Positions 16,199 to 25,579 of a stretch of 64,000 nt of DNA are shown piece after piece. The stretch is from Xanthobacteraceae bacterium 501b (GTDB lineage: Bacteria > Pseudomonadota > Alphaproteobacteria > Rhizobiales > Xanthobacteraceae): positions 4,796,001 to 4,860,000 of the forward strand of contig KB899087.1 of assembly GCA_000378025.1 (NCBI GenBank). The letters are read 5' to 3'. The notes beneath the pieces are model-generated. The model was not told where the DNA came from. It was given only the letters and a program-made list of their open reading frames with translations, and searched no databases. The position numbers and the translations under genes were made by a program. Every line of letters begins with the position of its first letter. Positions within the stretch are counted from its first letter, which is position 1.

Positions 16199-18915
16199 GC
16201 GCGGCGCCGATGCAATCCGTCCTCGCGCTTTCCGGCGTTACCCACCGCTATGGCAAGACGCTGGCGCTGGATGGGGTGGATCTCGCCGTGCCTTCCGGCT
16301 GCATGGCGGGGCTGATCGGGCCGGACGGGGTGGGCAAGTCGACCCTGCTCGGGCTCGCCGCCGGCGTCACCCGCCTCCAGTCCGGCACGGTGCAAGCGCT
16401 GGGCGGCGACATGGCGGCGAGGGACTGGCGCCGGCAGGCCGGCGGGCGCATCGCCTATATGCCGCAGGGGCTGGGGCGCAATCTCTACCCCACGCTCTCC
16501 ATCGCGGAGAATCTCGATTTCTTCGGCCGGCTGTTCGGGCAGGGCGCGGCGGAACGGGCCGAGCGCATCGCCGAATTGCTGGCCGCCACCGGCCTTTCCC
16601 CCTTCGCCGCCCGCCCGGCCGGAAAACTCTCCGGCGGCATGAAGCAGAAGCTCGGCATCTGCGCCGCGCTGATCCACGACCCTGATCTCGTCATTCTCGA
16701 CGAGCCGACCACCGGCATCGACCCGCTCTCGCGCCGGCAGTTCTGGGAGCTGATGGCGCGGCTGCGCGAGCGTCGCCCGTCGATGAGCGTCATCGTCGCC
16801 ACTGCCTATATGGAGGAGGCCGAGCGCTTCGACTGGCTGGCGGCGATGAATGCCGGAAAAGTCCTCGCCACCGGCACCCCGGCCGAGATCCGCGCCAAGG
16901 CGGGCGAGGCGACGCTGGAGCGCGCCTTCGTCGCCCTGCTGCCGCAAGCCGAGCGGGGGCAGGCGGAGCCGCTGCCGGACCTGCCCCGCGTGATCCATGA
17001 TGGTGAGCCGGCAATCGAGGCGACCGGCCTCACCCGCCGCTTCGGCGCTTTCGTCGCCGTCGATCACGTGAATTTCCGCATCGAGCGCGGCGAGATCTTC
17101 GGCTTTCTCGGCTCCAACGGCTCGGGCAAGTCGACCACGATGAAGATGCTCACCGGGCTCTTGCCGGCCAGCGAGGGCGAGGCGAGGCTGTTCGGGGCGA
17201 AGCTCGACGGCGACGACATGGCGACCCGCAAGCGGGTCGGCTACATGTCGCAGGCCTTCTCGCTCTATGGCGAACTCACCGTGCGGCAGAACCTCGTGCT
17301 GCACGCGCAGCTGTTCGAGATACCGGACGTGGCGGCGCGCGTCACTGAGATGGAGGCCCGCTTCGACCTCGCCGGTGTCGCCGATGTGCGGCCCGAGGCG
17401 CTGCCGCTCGGCATCCGCCAGCGGCTGCAGCTGGCGGTGGCGGTGATCCATCGCCCGGAAATCCTCATCCTCGACGAGCCGACCTCCGGCGTCGATCCGG
17501 TGGCGCGCGACGGCTTCTGGCGCACGCTGATCGAACTCTCGCGGCAGGATGGGGTGACGATCTTCCTCTCCACCCATTTCATGAACGAGGCCGAGCGCTG
17601 CGACCGCATCTCGCTGATGCATGCCGGCAAGGTGCTGGCCATCGGCACGCCGGAGGCGCTGAAGCGTGAGCGCGACATGGACACGCTGGAAGAGGTGTTC
17701 ATCGCCGTGCTGGAAGAGGCGGGGATGGGCCGGGAGGAGGAGCGCGCCGAACTGAAGCAGCGCCCCACCGCCCTCGCGCCGGTCAAGCGCTTCGATGCCG
17801 GCCGGCTCTGGGCCTATGCCAGGCGCGAGGCGCTGGAGATCGTGCGCGATCCCGCCCGGCTCGCCTTCGCCCTCATCGGCCCGATCCTCCTCCTCTTCAC
17901 CTTCGGCTATGGCATTTCCTTCGATGTCGAGAACCTGCCCTATGCCGCGTTCGACCAGGACCGCAGCGCCCAGAGCCGGCAGGTGCTGGAGAGCTTCGAG
18001 GGCTCGCGCTATTTCGAGACCCACGCGCCGATCGCCTCCATCGAGGAGCTGGACACAAGGCTGAAGAGCGGCGAGCTCAAGCTCGCCATCGAGATCCCGC
18101 CCGGGTTCGGCCGAGACCTCCTGCGCGGGCGCCAGCCGGAAATCGGCGTCTGGCTCGACGGCTCGATGCCGTTCCGGGCCGAGACCACCCGCGGCTATGT
18201 GCAGGGCATCGCCCAGAGCTACCTCGCCGATGCGCAGGAGCGGACCACCGGCACGGCCAGCCCGTCGGCGCCTTTCACCCTGGAGCCGCGCTACCGCTAC
18301 AATCAGGCGTTCAAGAGCGTGAACGCCATGGTGCCGAACGTCATCATGCTGATGCTGGTGCTGATCCCCGCCATCATGTCGGCGCTCGGCGTGGTGAAGG
18401 AGAAGGAGACCGGCTCGATCACCAATTTCCAGTCGACGCCGGTCACGAAGCTGGAATTCCTCCTCGGCAAGCAATTGCCCTATGTCGCCATCGCCTTTGT
18501 CAGCTTCCTCACCATGGTGGTGGCGGCGCGGCTGGTGTTCGAGGTGCCTGTCAAAGGCTCCTTCGCCACGCTGGCTTTCGGCTCGCTGGTCTATGTGTTC
18601 TCAACCACCGCCTTCGGCCTGCTGGTGTCGAGCTTTGTGAAGAGCCAGGTGGCGGCGATCTTCGCCACGGCGATCATCGCCATCATCCCTGCGGTGAATT
18701 TTTCCGGCCTGCTCACCCCGGTCTCCTCGCTCTCCGGTGGGGCGCGGATCATGGGGCTGGCCTTTCCTTCCGCCTGGTATCAGCAAGTGAGCGTCGGCGC
18801 CTTCACCAAGGGGCTGGGCCTGTCCTCGCTCTGGCCGGATATCGCCATGGTGTTCGCGCTGGCGCTCATCTTCATCGCCGGTGCCATGCTGGCGCTGCGC
18901 AAGCAGGGGGCGTGA
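16195..18915 (+). CDS. rbbA: RbbA-type ABC protein: two ATPase domains fused to a permease
   Basis: A 906-residue inner-membrane protein with two ABC ATPase domains followed by an ABC-2 permease. Domain 1 (about 5-235): Walker A GPDGVGKSTLL, signature LSGGMKQK, Walker B LVILDEPTTGID. Domain 2 (about 270-500): Walker A GSNGSGKSTTMK, Walker B ILILDEPTSGVD, but the signature is degenerate, LPLGIRQR instead of LSGGxxQ. The permease (about 540-906) has an N-terminal helix, a periplasmic loop and five or so C-terminal helices. In E. coli a protein of this build was reported as a ribosome-associated ATPase, but the fusion-protein gene before and permease gene after (overlaps ATGA, GTGA) argue for export. 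Confidence 0.85.
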   Translation: MSAAPMQSVLALSGVTHRYGKTLALDGVDLAVPSGCMAGLIGPDGVGKSTLLGLAAGVTRLQSGTVQALGGDMAARDWRRQAGGRIAYMPQGLGRNLYPTLSIAENLDFFGRLFGQGAAERAERIAELLAATGLSPFAARPAGKLSGGMKQKLGICAALIHDPDLVILDEPTTGIDPLSRRQFWELMARLRERRPSMSVIVATAYMEEAERFDWLAAMNAGKVLATGTPAEIRAKAGEATLERAFVALLPQAERGQAEPLPDLPRVIHDGEPAIEATGLTRRFGAFVAVDHVNFRIERGEIFGFLGSNGSGKSTTMKMLTGLLPASEGEARLFGAKLDGDDMATRKRVGYMSQAFSLYGELTVRQNLVLHAQLFEIPDVAARVTEMEARFDLAGVADVRPEALPLGIRQRLQLAVAVIHRPEILILDEPTSGVDPVARDGFWRTLIELSRQDGVTIFLSTHFMNEAERCDRISLMHAGKVLAIGTPEALKRERDMDTLEEVFIAVLEEAGMGREEERAELKQRPTALAPVKRFDAGRLWAYARREALEIVRDPARLAFALIGPILLLFTFGYGISFDVENLPYAAFDQDRSAQSRQVLESFEGSRYFETHAPIASIEELDTRLKSGELKLAIEIPPGFGRDLLRGRQPEIGVWLDGSMPFRAETTRGYVQGIAQSYLADAQERTTGTASPSAPFTLEPRYRYNQAFKSVNAMVPNVIMLMLVLIPAIMSALGVVKEKETGSITNFQSTPVTKLEFLLGKQLPYVAIAFVSFLTMVVAARLVFEVPVKGSFATLAFGSLVYVFSTTAFGLLVSSFVKSQVAAIFATAIIAIIPAVNFSGLLTPVSSLSGGARIMGLAFPSAWYQQVSVGAFTKGLGLSSLWPDIAMVFALALIFIAGAMLALRKQGA

Positions 18916-20048
18916 GCATGCTGGACGGAGTGTTCGCCCGCCTCGCCCGCATCTGGCGGCTCGGCATCAAGGAACTCTACAGCCTGAAGGCCGACCCGGT
19001 GCTGGCGGGGCTGATCCTCTACACCTTCACCGTGGCGGTCTATACCGTCTCGGTCGGCGCCAAGTTCGAGGTCGAGAACGCCGCCGTGGCGGTGGTGGAC
19101 GAGGACCAGAGCGCGCTGTCGCGCCGGCTGGGCGACGCGCTGCTGCAGCCCTTCTTCAAGCCGCCGGTGCCGATCAGCGCGCGCGAGATCGACGCGGCGA
19201 TGGATGCGGGGCGCTATGTCTTCGTGCTCAGCATCCCGCCGAAATTCGAGCACGACCTGATCGCCGGCCGCCAGCCCGCCCTCCAGCTCGACATCGACGC
19301 CACCGCCATGTCGCAGGCCGGCAATGGCGCCGCCTATATCCAGAACATTCTCGTGCAGGAAGTGGCGGCGGCGATGGGCGGGAGCGCCACCACGCCGGTG
19401 AATGTCGTCATCCGCCCGAAATTCAACGCCAACCTCACCTCTGCCTGGTTCACCGCCGTGATGCAGGTGATCAACAATGTCACCATGCTCGCCGTCATCC
19501 TCTCCGGCGCGGCGCTGATCCGCGAGCGCGAGCACGGCACGATCGAGCATCTGCTCGTCATGCCGGTGACACCGAACGAGATCATGCTGGCGAAGATCTG
19601 GGCCAATGGGCTTGTGATCGTGGTGGCGGCGACGCTGTCGTTGCTGATCGTGGTCGAGCGGCTGCTCGGCGTGCCGGTGCAGGGCTCGGTGACGCTGTTC
19701 GTCGCCTCCATGCTGGTCTACCAGTTCTCGGTGACGGCGCTCGGCATCCTGGTGGCCACGGTGTCGACCTCGATGGCGCAGTTCGGCCTCATCGTCATGC
19801 CGATCCTCATCGTCATGAACCTCTTGTCGGGCTCGACCACGCCGATGGAGAGCATGCCGGTCTGGCTGCAGAATGTGATGCAGCTTTCCCCTTCCACCCA
19901 TTTCGTCGCGCTGTCGCAGGCGGTGCTGTATCGCGGCGCCGGGCTGTCGGTGATCTGGCCGAACCTCTTGGCGCTCGCCGCCATCGGCGCCGCCTTCTTC
20001 ACGCTGGCGGCGCTGCGCTTCCGCAAGGCGCTGCAGGGCGCGGGGTAG
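18912..20048 (+). CDS. ABC-2 type permease (YhhJ-like)
   Basis: A 378-residue inner-membrane permease of the ABC-2 family, likely forming a heterodimer with the permease half of the preceding protein. The GTG start overlaps the upstream stop (GTGA). One hydrophobic helix near residues 28-48 is followed by a large periplasmic domain (VENAAVAVVDEDQSALSRRLGDALL...) and a C-terminal block of about five helices. The LIREREHGTIEHLLVMPVTPNEIMLAKI motif, typical of this family, is near residue 200. It is the last gene of the exporter operon; 171 bp with no recognisable feature separate it from cbbQ. Confidence 0.88.
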   Translation: MSMLDGVFARLARIWRLGIKELYSLKADPVLAGLILYTFTVAVYTVSVGAKFEVENAAVAVVDEDQSALSRRLGDALLQPFFKPPVPISAREIDAAMDAGRYVFVLSIPPKFEHDLIAGRQPALQLDIDATAMSQAGNGAAYIQNILVQEVAAAMGGSATTPVNVVIRPKFNANLTSAWFTAVMQVINNVTMLAVILSGAALIREREHGTIEHLLVMPVTPNEIMLAKIWANGLVIVVAATLSLLIVVERLLGVPVQGSVTLFVASMLVYQFSVTALGILVATVSTSMAQFGLIVMPILIVMNLLSGSTTPMESMPVWLQNVMQLSPSTHFVALSQAVLYRGAGLSVIWPNLLALAAIGAAFFTLAALRFRKALQGAG

Positions 20049-20219
20049 GGGTGGGGCAGGGGGCCGGCGAACGCCCCTTGTGCGCTGCGGCGAATGGATT
20101 TCTAATGGTCGCGCCGGGCGACAAGGACGTTGCCCGCGCACCGGCAGGGATTGCCGACTGCCCCTCGCGGGGCCGTCCTTTCCTGCATGGGACGGCCGCG
20201 CTTTTCCAGCGGAGACCCC

Positions 20220-21089
20220 ATGCCAAGCGCCACCTCCCCGAGCGCCCTTTCGCCCAGCGCCTTCACCGCCCGCGCCCCCGACCTTACCCCCGACCTTGCC
20301 GCCTATCGCCTCGCGGCCGAGCCCTATTATCGGCCGGTGGGCGACGAGATCGCCGTGTTCGAGGCGGCGTGGCGCCACCGTTTGCCGGTGATGCTGAAAG
20401 GCCCCACCGGCTGCGGCAAGACCCGCTTTGTCGAGCACATGGCGTGGCGGCTGGGGCGCCCGCTGATCACCGTGGCGGCGCATGAGGACATGACCGCCGC
20501 CGACCTCGCCGGCCGCTTCCTGCTCACCCCGGAAGGCACGGTGTGGCAGGACGGACCGCTGACCCAGGCGGTGCGTCACGGCGCGCTCTGCTATCTCGAC
20601 GAGATCGTCGAGGCCCGGCAGGACACCACCGTCGTCATCCACCCGCTCACCGATGCGCGGCGCATCCTGCCGCTGGAAAAGCGCAACGAGCAGGTCGCCG
20701 CCCATGCCGATTTCCAGCTCGTCATCTCCTACAACCCCGGCTACCAGAGCGCGGTGAAGGACCTGAAGGAATCCACCAAGCAGCGTTTCATCGCCATCGC
20801 CTTCGACTATCCCGCCCCGGAACTGGAGGCGGAGATCGTGATGCGCGAGGCCGGCACCGACGCCGCGCTCGCCCGCATCCTCGTGGCCATCGCCGTCTGT
20901 TCGCGAAACCTGCGGGGGCAGGGGCTGGACGAGGGCGCCTCCACCCGCATGCTCATCCATGCCGGGCGGCTGGCGGCCGGCGGCGTGTCGCTGGAGGCGG
21001 CGGTGCAGGCGGCCATCGTGCTGCCGATCACCGACGATGCCGAGATGCGCCGGGCGCTCGGCGCGGCGATCGCCGCCTGCCTGCCGTGA
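20220..21089 (+). CDS. cbbQ: MoxR-family AAA+ ATPase, CbbQ/NorQ type
   Basis: AAA+ ATPase that, with a CbbO/NorD-type partner, remodels a client enzyme; CbbQ-CbbO pairs strip inhibitory sugar phosphates from Rubisco. The ATG at 20220 follows GGAGA and gives 289 residues. Walker [10 protein letters not shown] is at 61-69, the Walker B region CYLDEIVEA at 123-131 and sensor 1 at [10 protein letters not shown]. The [17 protein letters not shown] and [10 protein letters not shown] stretches are characteristic of the CbbQ/NirQ/NorQ group. The first ~25 residues are a Ser/Ala-rich extension. The stop overlaps the partner's GTG. No Rubisco genes are in the window, so the client is inferred from the partner's length; NorQ remains possible. 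Confidence 0.8.
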   Translation: MPSATSPSALSPSAFTARAPDLTPDLAAYRLAAEPYYRPVGDEIAVFEAAWRHRLPVMLKGPTGCGKTRFVEHMAWRLGRPLITVAAHEDMTAADLAGRFLLTPEGTVWQDGPLTQAVRHGALCYLDEIVEARQDTTVVIHPLTDARRILPLEKRNEQVAAHADFQLVISYNPGYQSAVKDLKESTKQRFIAIAFDYPAPELEAEIVMREAGTDAALARILVAIAVCSRNLRGQGLDEGASTRMLIHAGRLAAGGVSLEAAVQAAIVLPITDDAEMRRALGAAIAACLP

Positions 21090-23383
21090 CGGCGCTCATT
21101 CACCGCGCGGCGCCGGTTCGCGACGCTCCCGCCCTTGCCCGCCTCGCCGGGCTGATGCGTGCGCGCGAAACCCTCGCCGCGCGCTTCGAGGAGACGTGGC
21201 AGCAACTGGCCCGGCGCCATGGCACGGCGGCGCTCGAACCATGGGCGCAGGGCGCGCTGGCGCTGGTCGAGGTGAATGCCGGCGCGGGGGCGCTGCTCGC
21301 CTTCTGGCGCGCCGGCGTGGAACTCTCCGGCCAGCTCTCCCCGGCGGTGCTCGGCGAGATCGGCCATGCCGCCGCCGCGCTGTGCCGCGAGGCCGGGGGA
21401 CGGGCCACGGTCGCCGCGCTTGACGGCTTTGTCGCCATCGCCCCGCGCCTTGCCGGGGAGGGCGAGCGCGCCCTGTGGTGGCGGGCGCTGCTCACGCTGG
21501 CGCGGGCCGCGCCGGACTGTGTGGAAGATGTGGCCGCGCAGGCGCGCCGCCTGGTGCTGCCGGGCCATGTCGCTGAGTTCGAGGGTTTTGTCGCCGCCGG
21601 GCTGAAGGCGGCGGGCCGCGACCGGGCACGCCGGCGGGCCTTCTTCGCGCTGGAGGACCCGCTGGCGCTCGGTTTGCTGGCGCGCATCGGCGCCGGGCCG
21701 GGCTTTGCCGAGTTGGAGAGCGAACTGCGCCGCGTGCTCGCCGCGCTGTGGGGCACGGCGCCGCAACTCCAGCCGGTGCCGCCGGCTGGCGAGGGAACGC
21801 CCCGCCGCGTCAACATCGCCGGCCCCGTGCTTCGCCTGCCCGACATCTTCCCCAGCGTGCAGGGCGAGGCCGCGCGCCATCTCTACCGCGCCGCCGCGCT
21901 GCATGCCGGGGCGCATCTTCACTTCGGCAATCCGCGCTTTCCGGTGCGCCGATTCCGGCCGGTGCAGATCGCGCTGGCCGGCCTGATTGAGGATGCGCGC
22001 ATCGAGGCGCTGGCGATCGCGCGCTATCCCGGCCTGCGCCGGCTGTGGGCGCCGTATCATGTGGCGAGCGCCGAGGATGGGCCGACGCTCGCCGCGCTTC
22101 TCGCCCGGCTGGCGCGGGGGCTGTTCGACCCTGGATATAGCGACCCCGACGCGCTGGTCGGCAAGGCGCAGGCGCTGTTCGCCGCCGCCGGCACCCGGCT
22201 CGACGATCCCGCCATCAGCCTCGATATCGGCACGCGGCTGGCCAACGATATCGGCCAGCGGCGCCTGCGCTTCGACGCGCGCGGCCATGTGGTGGAGCCG
22301 GCCTATCGCGATGACGGGCTCGGCCTGTGGGACTTTTCCGACATCGACCCGGAGGTTTCCGACGAGGTGCAGCTGCTGGTCGAGGCCGCCCGGATGGAGC
22401 GGCGCGAAGGCGCGGACGGCCCGCCGGACGCGACGCCCGCGCCGGCACCCGCCGGCCGCGCCCGCCCGCAGCCGTCCGGCGCGACCGGCGCCGTCATCGC
22501 CACCTATCCCGAATGGGACGCGCAGGCCGGCATCGAGCGGGCGGACTGGACAAGCGTGCGGGCGATGCTCCCCGCCCCGGCCGACCCGCGCCCGCTTCTT
22601 CGCGCGCTGGAGGCGGCCGCACCCGCCCGCCAGCGCATCGCCCGGCTGGTGAAAGCCGCGAAAGTCGGCCGCGCCGCCCGGCTGAAGCGGCAATGGGAAG
22701 GGCACGATCTCGACCTCGATGCCGTCATCGAGGCCGCGATCGCCCGGCGCACCGGCGAGATGCCGGATCTGCGGGTGTTCCGCTCCACCGCGCTGACGCA
22801 GCGCGACCTTGCCGTGCTGGTGCTGGTCGACATGTCACAGTCGACGCGGCAGCGGCTGGCCGGCGGGGCGAGCGTGCTGGATGTGGAAAAGCTCGCCGTG
22901 GCGATGCTGGGCGAGGCCTTGGCGGCGCTGGGCGACGCTTTCGCCCTGCTCGCCTTCGCCTCCAATGGCCGCGACGATGTCAGGCTGTGCGAGGTGAAGG
23001 GTTTCGCCGTGCCCTATGACACGGCGGCACTGGCGCGGCTCGCCGGGCTCTCTTCCGGCCTGTCGACCCGGCTCGGCGCGGGGCTGCGCCATGCCGGGGC
23101 GGAGATCGCGCGCGTGCGCGCCTTCCGCAAGCTCATCCTCGTGCTCACCGATGGCGAGCCCTCCGACATTGATACGCCGGCGCAGGACCTTGTGCAGGAT
23201 GCCCGCCGTGTGGTGCTGCAATTGCGCGCGCAGGGCATCGACACGTCAGGCATCACCCTCGATCCCGCCGGGGTGGGCTGCGGGCCGGCGATCTTCGGCA
23301 AGGCCAATGCCATGCCGGTGCGCCGGATCGAGGATTTGCCGCAGCGGTTGTCGGAACTGTATTTCCGCCTGGCGCGGCGGTGA
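21086..23383 (+). CDS. cbbO: VWA-domain protein, CbbO type (Rubisco activase adaptor)
   Basis: Partner of the preceding MoxR ATPase. The C-terminal von Willebrand factor A domain has its metal-ion site as DMSQS at about residue 582 and LTDGEPSD near 687; in CbbO this domain contacts the client enzyme, while the N-terminal part docks on the CbbQ ring. The GTG at 21086 overlaps the cbbQ stop (GTGA) and gives 765 residues, matching CbbO (about 770) better than the shorter NorD proteins. A low-complexity Pro/Ala linker lies at about 455-475. The gene was likely co-translated with cbbQ. Client identity remains inference. Confidence 0.78.
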   Translation: MTALIHRAAPVRDAPALARLAGLMRARETLAARFEETWQQLARRHGTAALEPWAQGALALVEVNAGAGALLAFWRAGVELSGQLSPAVLGEIGHAAAALCREAGGRATVAALDGFVAIAPRLAGEGERALWWRALLTLARAAPDCVEDVAAQARRLVLPGHVAEFEGFVAAGLKAAGRDRARRRAFFALEDPLALGLLARIGAGPGFAELESELRRVLAALWGTAPQLQPVPPAGEGTPRRVNIAGPVLRLPDIFPSVQGEAARHLYRAAALHAGAHLHFGNPRFPVRRFRPVQIALAGLIEDARIEALAIARYPGLRRLWAPYHVASAEDGPTLAALLARLARGLFDPGYSDPDALVGKAQALFAAAGTRLDDPAISLDIGTRLANDIGQRRLRFDARGHVVEPAYRDDGLGLWDFSDIDPEVSDEVQLLVEAARMERREGADGPPDATPAPAPAGRARPQPSGATGAVIATYPEWDAQAGIERADWTSVRAMLPAPADPRPLLRALEAAAPARQRIARLVKAAKVGRAARLKRQWEGHDLDLDAVIEAAIARRTGEMPDLRVFRSTALTQRDLAVLVLVDMSQSTRQRLAGGASVLDVEKLAVAMLGEALAALGDAFALLAFASNGRDDVRLCEVKGFAVPYDTAALARLAGLSSGLSTRLGAGLRHAGAEIARVRAFRKLILVLTDGEPSDIDTPAQDLVQDARRVVLQLRAQGIDTSGITLDPAGVGCGPAIFGKANAMPVRRIEDLPQRLSELYFRLARR

Positions 23384-23471
23384 AGGGTGAGGCGGTGGCC
23401 CGCGCCTGCGTGCTTCGAGGCCGGCGCGGGGGGCGCCGGCACCTCAGCATGACGACTGCTCTTGCAGAAGA

Positions 23472-23560
23472 AGACCGTCATCCTGACGAGGCCTCTTGCA
23501 GCAGACCGCCGTCATCCTGAGGTGCGAGCGAAGCGAGCCTCGAAGGATGGTTCTCGTGGC
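23472..23560. repeat. Rhizobiales-type intergenic palindromic repeat
   Basis: GTCATCCTGAGGTGCGAGCG (23511-23530) with AAGCGAGCCTCGAAGGATGG following forms an imperfect hairpin (ATCCTGAGG/CCTCGAAGGAT) around GCGAGCGAAGCGAGC. A partial duplicate, CTTGCAG...GTCATCCTGACGAGG, lies just before. Repeats of this look are common between genes in Rhizobiales. It separates convergent cbbO and amiE and may help end transcription. Confidence 0.6.
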
Positions 23561-23608
23561 CCAGGACCGTCATGGCCGGGACACGCCCAGCCATGACGTC
23601 GCATTGCC

Positions 23609-24646
23609 TCACCGATGCGTGGTGTCGGGGTTGGGGATTCCCTCGATCGGGCATTCCTCGGTACCGACGGTGGAGCGGGTGAAGGATTCCACCATTTCCC
23701 GCGTGCCCTCGGGGTCGGCGATCCATTTGGCGTAGAAATCATACGGGCAGGCGGCTACGCCCTTGTCGCCGTCGCCGGAATTGATCAGGCCGGTATAGCC
23801 GCGATGCACCAGCTTGAAGAGGTGGTTCTGCGACTGCATGTTCTTGCGCGCGTCGCGGATCAGCGACACGGAAAGCGCGGCGTACTGGATGCCATAATCC
23901 TCCTCGCCGCATTCGCCGAGCGTGCGCCCGTCGAAGCCGACAATCGCCGAATGGCCGAAATAGGAATAGACGCCGTCAAAGCCGGAGGCATTGGCCACCG
24001 CGACATAGACATTGTTGGCGAAGGCCATGGCCTTCGACATCAGCACCTGCTGCTCCTTGGCAGGGTACATGTAGCCCTGGCAGCGCACGATCAGCTCCGC
24101 GCCCTTCATCGCGCAGTCGCGCCAGATTTCCGGGTAATTGCCGTCGTCGCAGATGATGAGGGAGATCTTCATCCCCTTCGGCCCTTCCGAGACATAGGTG
24201 CAATTGCCGGGATACCAGCCCTCGATCGGCACCCAGGGCATGATCTTGCGGTATTTCTGCACGATCTCACCCTTGTCATTCATCAGGATGAGCGTGTTGT
24301 AGGGCGCCTTGTTGGGGTGTTCCTCATGGCGTTCGCCGGTCAGCGAGAACACGCCCCACACCTTGGCCTTGCGGCAGGCCTCGGCGAAAATCTCGGTCTC
24401 ATCGCCGGGAATGGTCGAGGCGGTCTCGTACATCTCCTTGGAATCATACATGATTCCGTGGGTCGAGTACTCGGGGAAGATCACCAGGTCCATGCCCGGC
24501 AGGCCGATCTTCATGCCCACCACCATGTCGGCGATCTTGCGGGCGTTCTCTAGAACTTCGGCCTTGGTGTGCAGGCGCGGCATCTTGTAGTTCACCACCG
24601 CTACGCCGACGGTGTCTTTGCTGCTGGAAATGTCGCCGTGCAACAT
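23609..24646 (-). CDS. amiE: Aliphatic amidase
   Basis: Nitrilase-superfamily enzyme hydrolysing short aliphatic amides such as acetamide and propionamide to the acid and ammonia. At 345 residues it has the length of Pseudomonas AmiE and keeps the catalytic triad at the same numbers: Glu59 (FPEYST), Lys134 (KYRKIMPW) and Cys166 ([10 protein letters not shown]). The N-terminal [20 protein letters not shown] is a family signature, and GAGGAGA lies seven or so bases before the ATG. It is the last gene of amiC-amiR-amiE and is separated from amiR by a 280-bp leader with a terminator-like hairpin, which points to control by AmiR antitermination. No amiS-type transporter gene is adjacent. Confidence 0.95.
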   Translation of the reverse strand: MLHGDISSSKDTVGVAVVNYKMPRLHTKAEVLENARKIADMVVGMKIGLPGMDLVIFPEYSTHGIMYDSKEMYETASTIPGDETEIFAEACRKAKVWGVFSLTGERHEEHPNKAPYNTLILMNDKGEIVQKYRKIMPWVPIEGWYPGNCTYVSEGPKGMKISLIICDDGNYPEIWRDCAMKGAELIVRCQGYMYPAKEQQVLMSKAMAFANNVYVAVANASGFDGVYSYFGHSAIVGFDGRTLGECGEEDYGIQYAALSVSLIRDARKNMQSQNHLFKLVHRGYTGLINSGDGDKGVAACPYDFYAKWIADPEGTREMVESFTRSTVGTEECPIEGIPNPDTTHR

Positions 24647-24662
24647 GGGAAGTCTCCTCGAA

Positions 24663-24682
24663 AAGGCGCGCGGGCGCGCCTT
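24663..24682 (-). promoter_or_regulatory. GC hairpin next to the amiE ribosome-binding site
   Basis: AAGGCGCGC and its exact complement flank a GG loop, ending only a few bases before GAGGAGA of amiE on the minus strand. It could modulate translation or RNA stability; alternatively it is incidental in GC-rich DNA. Confidence 0.35.
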
Positions 24683-24779
24683 GCCGGCGGCCGGGGCCTT
24701 GCGGTGTCGGGAAGGGGGATGGGGCGGAACCGCGTTGTTCCCACGCGGATCGACGGTCGATCCGGGTCACATCAGGCAC

Positions 24780-24814
24780 AAAAAAACCCGTCGGGCTCCT
24801 ATGAGCCTTTCGGG
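24780..24814 (-). terminator. Leader terminator upstream of amiE
   Basis: On the minus strand: CCCG, AAA, GGCTC, loop ATAG, GAGCC, CGA, CGGG, then seven T. This is an intrinsic-terminator shape about 135 bp before the amiE start and about 110 bp after the amiR stop. In Pseudomonas, AmiR binds the amiE leader RNA and prevents termination; the position here fits the same mechanism. A further perfect hairpin, CGGATCGAC-C-GTCGATCCG, lies just downstream (about 24745-24764). Confidence 0.65.
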
Positions 24815-24926
24815 CGACAGTGCCAGGGCCGGCCAACAGCATTGGTGGCGGGCGGAAGAGCGATCCGCGGGCCGTCTGCCCGGAAATCGTCCATGGGCAC
24901 TATCTAATCACCCTCGCCGCGCGACT

Positions 24927-25565
24927 TCAAGAGCCGGCCGGCGGACCGGCCCGCGCGTCGCGGCTGCGGGGCGACATTTGCAGCAATTCGCTGGCGTGGA
25001 TCAGCGAGGCCGCCATGTCCTCCAGCGGCATGCGCTTGGCCATCGCCTGCCGGCGCAGGCTCTGATAGGCGTCCTCCTCGCTCAGGCCGAGATTTTCCAT
25101 CAGGATCGACTTCGCCCGCTGCACCGTCTGCAGGCCGGCGAGCTTGTGCTCCAGCCGGGCGACGCGCTTCTTCGCCTCCTCGCGCTCCAGCCAGAGCGTG
25201 CGGGCGATGGTGAGCTGGGTGAGCAGGCCGAAGGGGCGGATCGGCCGTTCCACCACCGCCACCGCGCCGGCTTCCAGCACGATCTGCAGCGTCGCCGGGT
25301 TTTCATAGCCGACAATGGCGATCAGCGTCGGGCGCCGGGCGGGGTCGGCTTTCAGCAGGCGGGCAATGTCGGCCCGCGCGTCCGGCTCGATGGCGAGCAG
25401 CACGACATCGGCGCCGGCCGGCCAGTGCGCCGGCACCGGCCACACCGCCTCCACCGCGCAGCCGATGCGGCGCAGATGTTCGATGAGGCTCGGGCGCTCC
25501 TCGTCGGGTGGGTGGATCACCGACACCCGAAGGCCGCGTAAATCCTTGAGCACCTGCATCGCCAT
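24927..25565 (-). CDS. amiR: ANTAR-domain antitermination regulator AmiR
   Basis: RNA-binding regulator of the amide operon. The ATG at 25565 follows GGGAGG by seven bases, giving 212 residues. The N-terminal ~125 residues form a receiver-like (pseudo-receiver) fold (LRVSVIHPPDEERPSLIEHLRRIG, VVLLAIEPDA, IAIVGYENPATLQIVLEAGAVAVVERPI). A coiled coil follows (EREEAKKRVARLEHKL) and then a C-terminal ANTAR domain (about 150-200) with VQRAKSILMENLGLSEEDAYQSLRRQAMAKRM. The start lies 14 bp after amiC, as expected for co-synthesis with the sensor that restrains AmiR. Its target is likely the hairpin ahead of amiE. Confidence 0.9.
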   Translation of the reverse strand: MAMQVLKDLRGLRVSVIHPPDEERPSLIEHLRRIGCAVEAVWPVPAHWPAGADVVLLAIEPDARADIARLLKADPARRPTLIAIVGYENPATLQIVLEAGAVAVVERPIRPFGLLTQLTIARTLWLEREEAKKRVARLEHKLAGLQTVQRAKSILMENLGLSEEDAYQSLRRQAMAKRMPLEDMAASLIHASELLQMSPRSRDARAGPPAGS

Positions 25566-25579
25566 CTCGCCGCCTCCCG

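Noticed and set aside
16135..18474. Long minus-strand open frame opposite rbbA
   Set aside because: A shadow of GC-rich codon use in the ABC gene; the translation is His/Arg/Gly-rich with no domain, while the plus strand has clear ABC motifs.
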